Assembly: GCA_013153575.1 (NCBI GenBank)
Contig: JAADEE010000166.1
Coordinates: 1 to 11,825 of the forward strand
Direction of reading: 5' to 3'
Length of the DNA stretch: 11,825 nucleotides
Source: Chlorobiota bacterium
GTDB lineage: Bacteria > Bacteroidota > Bacteroidia > Bacteroidales > JAADGE01
Below, piece by piece: positions 6,611 to 11,825 of this stretch (position 1 is its first letter; the number at the start of each line of letters is the position of its first letter). Under the pieces are notes generated by a model that saw only the letters and a list, made by a program, of their open reading frames with translations, made no database searches and was not told where the DNA came from. The position numbers and the translations under genes were made by a program.

Positions 6611-7177
6611 TTATGGGTTTAAGTTTAAAATAAAATCAATAATTTCTTGCGAAGATAATACTTTTTCAGGATTTGTTTCTGTGATTGCAGCATCCGGCAT
6701 TGTTCTAACAGTTGCATCATTTGGGTCTTGAACAATTGTATATCCTCCGGCATCCTTAATGTGCTTTAATCCTATTGCTCCGTCTTTATTTGCACCTGAA
6801 AGCACAATTCCAAGAGTTTTATCTTTTAAAGAACGCCCTGCTGTACTTAAAGTTATGTCAATTGATGGTCGAGAATGATTAACTTGTTCTTCTACCGAAA
6901 GAGAAAATGTATTATTCGGTTCAATACATAAATGATAATTTGCCGGTGCAATATAAATTGTATTATCTTTAATTTTATCTTTATCAAATGGCTCGCATAC
7001 AGTAAGTTCTGATTTTGTAGAAAGGGCTTCAACAAATCCGGACTTTACATATTTTAACCTGTGCAAAACTAAAATTATAGGATATTTAAAGTTTTTAGGA
7101 AGTGCTGACAGTAATTCTGTAACAACTCTAAAACTTCCGGCAGACCCCCCGATTACTATGTATTTTATTTTGTTCAC
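6611..7177 (-). CDS. cheB: CheB-type protein-glutamate methylesterase, catalytic domain only
   Basis: A 188-residue stand-alone CheB esterase domain. It has no N-terminal receiver domain, so it is not regulated by phosphorylation as classical CheB is. The catalytic triad is recognisable: S12 in IGGSAGS, H39 in LVLHR and D132 in LSGANKDGAIGL. The oxyanion-side motif RTMPDAAI (158-165) is also present. CheB enzymes hydrolyse glutamyl methyl esters, or deamidate glutamine, on chemoreceptors; here no receptor is in view. The start is GTG at 7177, and its G-T-G-A overlaps the TGA stop of the upstream CheR-like gene by 4 nt, so translation is coupled. The GAF gene follows after 5 nt. The substrate is unknown; a receptor elsewhere or a cluster partner are both possible. 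Confidence 0.92.
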   Translation of the reverse strand: MNKIKYIVIGGSAGSFRVVTELLSALPKNFKYPIILVLHRLKYVKSGFVEALSTKSELTVCEPFDKDKIKDNTIYIAPANYHLCIEPNNTFSLSVEEQVNHSRPSIDITLSTAGRSLKDKTLGIVLSGANKDGAIGLKHIKDAGGYTIVQDPNDATVRTMPDAAITETNPEKVLSSQEIIDFILNLNP

Positions 7178-8016
7178 GATAATGAAAAAGTTTTTCTTTT
7201 ATAGATACTAAGACCTTTGTGTAACTGTTTTATTTTTTTTTCTGCACTAGTGTTAATTCTTTCTTTTTCTCCTAAAATAAGATAAGCTCCCTTTTTTAAA
7301 CTTCTAACCACAAAGTTAAGTGCTTTTGCTTTTAACTCTTCATTAAAAAAAATCATTTTATTTCTAAAAAAAACCAAGTCAAATTCTGATAAATATTGGT
7401 TTTTAAAAAAATCACATGTATTAAAATGTAAAGTTCCTTTAAACTCTTTTTTTACTTTATAATTTTCATTTGCAGAAATAAAAACATCATCTTTATCTAA
7501 AGTAAAATTGAACAATCCTATATTTTTTTCAGATGCTTTTACATGATTTTTTGAAAAAACAGCTTTTTTAATTTCCAAAATATGCTTATCTGTAACACCT
7601 GTTATAAAAATATGGAAATTTTCATTTTTATATCTATTTAAAAGAAATAAAAAAGAATAAATGTCTTCTGTTCCTGAAGAAAATGGGAAGTATATTTTTA
7701 TTTCAGATTTTTTAAGAAGTTTTGGTAAAATCTTTTCGTCAATGTAATTCCAAGCTTCTGCATCTCTAAAAAGTTCATATTGCTGAAAAAAAACATTATT
7801 GACAAAAGCTCCTGCAAAATTTAAAGAATTATTAAGTCTATAAATTAACTCTGTTTCCAAAAAAACATTATTCTTAAACATAAAATACTCTGTTCTTCTT
7901 TTTATAAACCCATAAGAATATAAAGAAAAATCAAATCCCGTTATATTTTTAACTTCTGTTAAAATATGCCGAAGTTCAGGTTCTTGAAGGTTAATATTTG
8001 AAATTAAAGTATTCAA
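7174..8016 (-). CDS. cheR: Diverged CheR-type methyltransferase
   Basis: A 280-residue protein with the CheR layout: N-terminal helical domain with DFSLYSYGFIKRR (29-41), the LFRD motif (82-85) and LPKL, then an SAM-methyltransferase fold ending in EFDLVFFRNKMIFF (211-224; R218, N219 kept) and LILGE. Several hallmarks are altered. The usual CSTGEEPYS loop reads FSSGTEDIYS (112-121), so the Gly-Glu order is changed, though the acidic pair E117/D118 and Y120/S121 remain. CRN is FRN, and ATDI is GVTDKHI. It may bind SAM differently or be partly inactive. The start is TTG at 8016, because the upstream frame is open without ATG or GTG and the next methionine (residue 46) would cut the CheR-N domain. 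First gene of the operon; no -7 box was found upstream. Confidence 0.8.
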   Translation of the reverse strand: MNTLISNINLQEPELRHILTEVKNITGFDFSLYSYGFIKRRTEYFMFKNNVFLETELIYRLNNSLNFAGAFVNNVFFQQYELFRDAEAWNYIDEKILPKLLKKSEIKIYFPFSSGTEDIYSFLFLLNRYKNENFHIFITGVTDKHILEIKKAVFSKNHVKASEKNIGLFNFTLDKDDVFISANENYKVKKEFKGTLHFNTCDFFKNQYLSEFDLVFFRNKMIFFNEELKAKALNFVVRSLKKGAYLILGEKERINTSAEKKIKQLHKGLSIYKRKTFSLS

Positions 8017-8072
8017 TATATTTCTTATTATTAAGAGCTTACAGCTAATAACAAAATTTGTATTAATTTTAT

Positions 8073-8080
8073 TATATTTG
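8073..8080 (+). promoter_or_regulatory. Putative -7 box for the HMG-CoA-lyase-like gene
   Basis: TATATTTG matches TAnnTTTG and lies 43 bp ahead of the ATG at 8124, within the 107-bp divergent gap between the cheR-like gene and this one. The predicted leader is about 37 nt. The -33 position shows no TTTG at 19-21 bp, so the call depends on the -7 box and the divergent layout. I found no equally good box facing the cheR side. Confidence 0.45.
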
Positions 8081-8123
8081 TTTGCTATAAGTAAAAATGT
8101 AAATTTAAAAAAAATAAAACAAT

Positions 8124-9134
8124 ATGCAATATCCTAAGAAAGTAGATTTGGGCGATATAACTGTAAGAGATGGTTTTCAACACGAAGAAAAATTTATTCC
8201 TACAGCAGCAAAACTTTGGTTATCAGAAGAATTAATTCTTGCAGGGTACAAAAAAATTGAAGTTACGAACTTTGGTAATCCCAAAGGAATGCCTCAATTT
8301 AGTGATGCTGATGACTTAATGAAAGCTATCCGCAACAGCAAAAAAGTAAAAGATAAATTAAATGATGTTGAAATAACTTGTGTAACTATTCGTGAACGTG
8401 CAATTGAACGTGCAATTGAAGCAAAAAAAGAAGGCTGGGGACCGGATAGAATTTTACTTATGGTTTCAACTAGTGAATCTCACCAGTTTAAAAACTCCGG
8501 ATTATCACATGCAGAATATTGGAAAATGAGTGAAGAATACATAAAAAAAGCTCATGATGTTGGTATAAAGGTTAATGGAACTGTTAGTACAATTTGGGGT
8601 TGCCCAATTGAAGGTCCTACAAAAATGGAAGATGCAGTAAAATTTACAAAAAGATGGTTAGACATCGGTGCAGATGACATTGAACATGCCGACCATGACG
8701 GAAGTGCATCTCCGGATAGAGTTTATAAATATTTTTCAATGCTCTTAGATGCTATACCCGATACATCTTTGCATCTTGCTCATTTTCATACAACAAGAGG
8801 TTGGGGACTTGCAAATGTTTTAGCAGCCTTACAAGCAGGAATTACAAGATACGAATCTACAATAGGAGGAATTGGCGGACAACCGGCAAATTTTGTTGAT
8901 GGTGTTCCTGTTTCCGGAACAGGAAAATATTATTATAAAGACCCAAATGCTGTTGGACTTGTTTCAACAGAAGATATGCTTGTTATGATGGACGAAATGG
9001 GAATTGAAACAGGAATTGATATTGACAAAATTTTAGAAATTGGAAATATGGTAGAAAGAATTGTAGGAAGAAGACTTCGTTCTGAAAGTATTAAAATGGG
9101 GCGTATTCCTAAAAGTTTATCAGGAAGAAAATAA
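8124..9134 (+). CDS. HMG-CoA-lyase-like DRE-TIM enzyme lacking the catalytic cysteine
   Basis: A 336-residue TIM-barrel protein of the HMG-CoA lyase/isopropylmalate synthase (DRE-TIM) superfamily. It has the start motif DITVRDGFQHEEKF (R15, D16), IEVTNFGNPKGMPQF resembling the lyase's IEATSFVSPKWVPQM, a SESHQFKNSGLS segment (117-128), NGTVSTIWGCPIEGP (151-165) and the metal-binding HFH (H220, H222). Classical lyases then have GGCPYAKGASGN, carrying the catalytic cysteine and a metal-ligand asparagine; here the segment reads GGQPANFVDG (251-260), so Q253 replaces cysteine. A Tyr-rich insertion GKYYYKDP follows (267-274). It is therefore probably not a standard HMG-CoA lyase but a related C-C lyase or condensing enzyme on an unknown acyl-CoA or 2-oxoacid. 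It is monocistronic, with its own promoter and terminator. Confidence 0.8.
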   Translation: MQYPKKVDLGDITVRDGFQHEEKFIPTAAKLWLSEELILAGYKKIEVTNFGNPKGMPQFSDADDLMKAIRNSKKVKDKLNDVEITCVTIRERAIERAIEAKKEGWGPDRILLMVSTSESHQFKNSGLSHAEYWKMSEEYIKKAHDVGIKVNGTVSTIWGCPIEGPTKMEDAVKFTKRWLDIGADDIEHADHDGSASPDRVYKYFSMLLDAIPDTSLHLAHFHTTRGWGLANVLAALQAGITRYESTIGGIGGQPANFVDGVPVSGTGKYYYKDPNAVGLVSTEDMLVMMDEMGIETGIDIDKILEIGNMVERIVGRRLRSESIKMGRIPKSLSGRK

Positions 9135-9150
9135 ATAATTTTATAATATC

Positions 9151-9188
9151 AGACTCTGTAAATTTTTAAACCTTACAGAGTCTTTTTT
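9151..9188 (+). terminator. Intrinsic terminator after the HMG-CoA-lyase-like gene
   Basis: AGACTCTGTAA (9151-9161) pairs perfectly with TTACAGAGTCT (9173-9183), an 11-bp stem with an 11-nt A/T loop, followed directly by TTTTT. It sits 17 nt after the stop codon and 12 nt before the malQ start, so malQ needs its own promoter or readthrough. No TAnnTTTG box was found in the remaining gap. Confidence 0.9.
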
Positions 9189-9199
9189 CTAAAATAAAA

Positions 9200-10654
9200 A
9201 TGAAAGAACGTAAAAGCGGAATATTACTACATATAACATCCTTACCCGGCAAATTTGGAATAGGAACTTTCGGTGAAGAAGCATACAATTTTGTAAATTT
9301 TCTTTCAGAAACCAAGCAAACTTACTGGCAAATTCTACCATTAGGACATACCGGTTTTGGAAATTCTCCATATTCGTCATATTCTGCATTTGCAGGAAAT
9401 CCATTACTTATTGATTTGGAAAGTTTACCTTTTTATGAAAACTCACTAAATCGTATTTTTTATGAAACCGTTGATTTTGATAAAGTAAAAGAAACGAAAC
9501 TCCCCTTACTTTATGAAATCGCTAAAAAATTTTTATCCTCTGATATTGACAAAACTTCTTACGAAAAATTTAAAAAAGAACAAGAATTTTGGCTTTTTGA
9601 TTATGCTTTTTTTATCTCATTGAAAGAATTACACAAAGAAAAATCATTAACAGATTTTCCTTTAAACATAAAATTAAGGGACAATGCAACTTTAAAAATA
9701 TATCAAGAAAATTTAAAAGATAAAATTGAACAAAATCAAGTTATTCAATATTTCTTTTTTAAGCAATGGAACAAACTAAAAAAATATGCAAATGAAAAAG
9801 GTATAAAAATAATTGGAGATATTCCTTTTTATGTTGCCGAAGATAGTGCAGATGTTTGGGTAAATTCTGAAATTTTCATGTTAGACGAAGAGCTCAACCC
9901 TATAAAAGTTGCAGGGGTTCCTCCCGATTATTTTTCTGCAACCGGACAACTTTGGGGAAATCCTGTTTATGATTGGGAAAGTTCTAAAAAAACAAATTAT
10001 AAATGGTGGAAAGAACGCATAAATTTTAACTTACAGATGTTTGATATTGTTAGAATTGACCATTTTAGAGCATTTTCAGAATTTTGGGCAGTTCCTTTTG
10101 GAGAAAAAACAGCCGAAAAAGGAGAATGGCTTCAAGGTCCGGAGGAAACATTCTTAAATGAAATTTTAAAAAACAAAGAAAAAATTATTGCAGAAGATTT
10201 AGGAGAATTATCAGAAGGGGTAAAAAAGCTATTAAAAAAATACAATTTGCCGGGAATGAAAGTTTTACAATTTGCTTTTAATTCCGGTTCTTCAAATCCT
10301 TTTTTACCTCATAACTATGAAAAAAACTGTATTGTTTACACAGGAACACACGACAATGATACAAGTAATGGTATATTTGAAGATTTTCAAGATTTTGAAA
10401 AAGATTTTTATTACAAGTATTCCTGCAATAAAGATAAAAGTTTTGCAAAAAACTTAATGATAATGGCATGGCAATCTGTTGCAAATACTGCAATTGTGCC
10501 CATGCAAGACATTTTGGAGTTAGGAAAAGAAGCAAGAATGAACACACCCGGAACAATTGAAAATAATTGGAAATGGAAATTTAATTTTGAAAATATAAAC
10601 GAAACCCAAAAAGATTTCTTAAAATATTTAACAGAAATATACGGAAGAATATAA
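9200..10654 (+). CDS. malQ: 4-alpha-glucanotransferase (amylomaltase, GH77)
   Basis: Transfers alpha-1,4-glucan segments between maltooligosaccharides in the cytosol, serving maltodextrin or glycogen metabolism. At 484 residues it matches the short bacterial GH77 form without N-terminal starch-binding domains. Seen are SLPGKFGIGTFG (14-25), WQILPLGHTGFGNSPYSSYSAFAGNP (from 43), the acceptor-site loop DYFSATGQLWGNPVYDW (243-259), the nucleophile D287 in VRIDHFRAF, the acid/base E332 in IIAEDLG, the stabiliser D385 in GTHDND, and ARMNTPGT (445-452). All catalytic residues are intact. The ATG follows an A-rich leader without a ribosome binding motif. The DUF389 gene starts 10 nt downstream, suggesting one transcript, although their functions are not obviously related. 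Confidence 0.96.
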   Translation: MKERKSGILLHITSLPGKFGIGTFGEEAYNFVNFLSETKQTYWQILPLGHTGFGNSPYSSYSAFAGNPLLIDLESLPFYENSLNRIFYETVDFDKVKETKLPLLYEIAKKFLSSDIDKTSYEKFKKEQEFWLFDYAFFISLKELHKEKSLTDFPLNIKLRDNATLKIYQENLKDKIEQNQVIQYFFFKQWNKLKKYANEKGIKIIGDIPFYVAEDSADVWVNSEIFMLDEELNPIKVAGVPPDYFSATGQLWGNPVYDWESSKKTNYKWWKERINFNLQMFDIVRIDHFRAFSEFWAVPFGEKTAEKGEWLQGPEETFLNEILKNKEKIIAEDLGELSEGVKKLLKKYNLPGMKVLQFAFNSGSSNPFLPHNYEKNCIVYTGTHDNDTSNGIFEDFQDFEKDFYYKYSCNKDKSFAKNLMIMAWQSVANTAIVPMQDILELGKEARMNTPGTIENNWKWKFNFENINETQKDFLKYLTEIYGRI

Positions 10655-10664
10655 TTTACATACA

Positions 10665-11825
10665 ATGTTAGAAGATAAACCAAAAGAAAAAACATCTCGT
10701 TTTCCTGAAAAAGAAAATTTCTTTGAAACAATTTCAAACTTTTTTCATAATATGTTTGCAATAAGCCAAGGAACAGATGTAAAAGGAACGCTTGAAACAA
10801 TAAAAAGAGATATTGTTTTTAGAGGAAGAAGTATTTGGATTTTAATTGCATCAATTTTTATTGCATCAATTGGTCTAAATCAAGATTCAACAGCTGTTGT
10901 AATTGGAGCAATGCTTATTTCTCCTTTAATGGGTCCTATTTTAGGAATGGGACTTTCCGTTGGAACAAATGATTGGGAAACTCTAAAAAAGGCATTTAAG
11001 TTTTTCTTAATATCTGTTGCAATAAGTATCATTACATCAACTATTTATTTTCTTATTACGCCACTAAAAGATATTAATTCAGAGCTTTTTGCAAGAACAC
11101 AACCAACACTTTTAGATGTTCTTGTTGGCATTTTTGGAGGTATAGCCGGAATCGTTGCAATATCCGGTAAAGAAAAATGGAATGTAATCCCCGGAGTAGC
11201 AATTGCAACGGCACTTATGCCACCACTTTGTACCGCTGGTTACGGATTAGCAACAATGCAAATGTCATTTTTTCTTGGTGCGTTATATTTATTCTTTATT
11301 AACTCTGTTTTTATAAGCTTATCAACATTTATTGTTGTAAAATATTTACGTTTTCCTTTAATGAATTATGTAAATCCTCAAAAAGAACGAAAAATAAGAA
11401 TGTATATAATTATTTTTGTAATTATTGTAATACTTCCAAGTGCAAGTATTTTTTGGAATGTAATTAAAGAATCTCAATTTAATTATAGGGTTAAAAAATT
11501 TACAGACGACAACTTAAAAAAATATAAAAGCGAAATAATTTACACAAACATTAACTATTCTGACACACTATCAAATATTGATATTTATTTAGCAGATGAA
11601 ATTTTTACAGATGCACAAATTCGTGATTTTCAAGAAAAACTTCCTTTATATGGATTATCAAAAAAAAGTTCAGGTATTACTGTTACTGATTCAACAGCAT
11701 TAGTTTTTCATCAAGAAAAAACAAACATTGATACACTCGTAAATAAAATTGACAATTTAGGAGAGGCAATTCAAAACAAACTTCGTGTAGGAATTTTAGA
11801 AGATATTTATAAAAAACAAGAAAAC
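10665..11825 (+). CDS. DUF389 integral membrane protein (3' end beyond window)
   Basis: An ATG at 10665 opens a frame of 387 codons that reaches the window edge with no stop, so the gene is incomplete here. The hydrophobic part (about 55-270) carries the DUF389 signature: ASIFIASIGLNQDSTAVVIGAMLISPLMGPI (from 62) with the conserved GAMLISPLMGPILG, then GIFGGIAGIVAIS and PGVAIATALMPPLCTAG (176-192). I count about six membrane helices: around 55-72, 76-98, 111-131, 150-168, 201-226 and 246-264. A hydrophilic domain from about 270 onward has mixed alpha/beta character. The N-terminal 50 residues are charged and cytosolic. The function of the family is not established; a transport or osmotic role has been suggested, and I add none. 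It lies 10 nt after malQ and is probably cotranscribed with it. Confidence 0.88.
   Translation, partial: MLEDKPKEKTSRFPEKENFFETISNFFHNMFAISQGTDVKGTLETIKRDIVFRGRSIWILIASIFIASIGLNQDSTAVVIGAMLISPLMGPILGMGLSVGTNDWETLKKAFKFFLISVAISIITSTIYFLITPLKDINSELFARTQPTLLDVLVGIFGGIAGIVAISGKEKWNVIPGVAIATALMPPLCTAGYGLATMQMSFFLGALYLFFINSVFISLSTFIVVKYLRFPLMNYVNPQKERKIRMYIIIFVIIVILPSASIFWNVIKESQFNYRVKKFTDDNLKKYKSEIIYTNINYSDTLSNIDIYLADEIFTDAQIRDFQEKLPLYGLSKKSSGITVTDSTALVFHQEKTNIDTLVNKIDNLGEAIQNKLRVGILEDIYKKQEN

Noticed and set aside
8017..8123. Promoter for the cheR-like operon on the minus strand
   Set aside because: I found only partial resemblances (an ATTTTG without a correctly spaced TAnnTTTG), not enough to call.
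10278..10800. Minus-strand open frames across the malQ/DUF389 junction
   Set aside because: They overlap two confidently identified plus-strand genes and show only antisense-type composition.

Overview
The window looks like chromosomal DNA from a very AT-rich member of the Bacteroidota. Four things point there: about 30% GC by eye; no Shine-Dalgarno motifs ahead of start codons; several intergenic matches to the Bacteroidota -7 promoter box TAnnTTTG; and a gene content (thioredoxin followed by a DUF58 protein, a short RhlE-like helicase, a secreted Q-starting hypothetical) familiar from that phylum. No phage, CRISPR, rRNA or tRNA genes were found. Coding density is high, and no gene-free stretch exceeds 300 bases.

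Layout from left to right. (1) Positions 1-1468: plus-strand trxA and a DUF58/VWA-like gene, separated by two stem-loops. (2) Positions 1499-1675: a small non-coding element with perfect 22-bp terminal inverted repeats, internal hairpins and a possible TTTAA target duplication, that is, a MITE-like insertion. Its right end appears to supply the -33 half of the promoter for the next gene. (3) Positions 1717-2826: a minimal DEAD-box RNA helicase. It converges on lpd (minus, 2891-4276, dihydrolipoyl dehydrogenase) through a shared bidirectional terminator. (4) Positions 4368-8016: a tight minus-strand operon, transcribed in the order diverged cheR, stand-alone cheB, membrane GAF protein, nadC, secreted hypothetical. 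(5) Positions 8124-9134: a plus-strand HMG-CoA-lyase-like DRE-TIM enzyme that lacks the usual catalytic cysteine, with its own promoter and terminator. (6) Positions 9200-11825: malQ followed after 10 nt by a DUF389 membrane protein that runs off the window.

Most genes are housekeeping: redox, RNA metabolism, 2-oxoacid dehydrogenase or glycine cleavage, NAD synthesis, glycogen/maltodextrin metabolism. The best candidate for something little described is the cheR-cheB-GAF cluster. It holds a methyltransferase/methylesterase pair with no chemoreceptor, CheA or CheW in view, a two-TM GAF protein, and translational coupling to nadC. Second are the cysteine-less HMG-CoA-lyase-like enzyme and the inverted-repeat element that donates part of a promoter. 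A sequence-wide oddity is a strong excess of CCGG, with every Pro-Gly pair written as CCC-GG or CCG-GG and no CCWGG seen. Four of the eleven genes use GTG or TTG starts.
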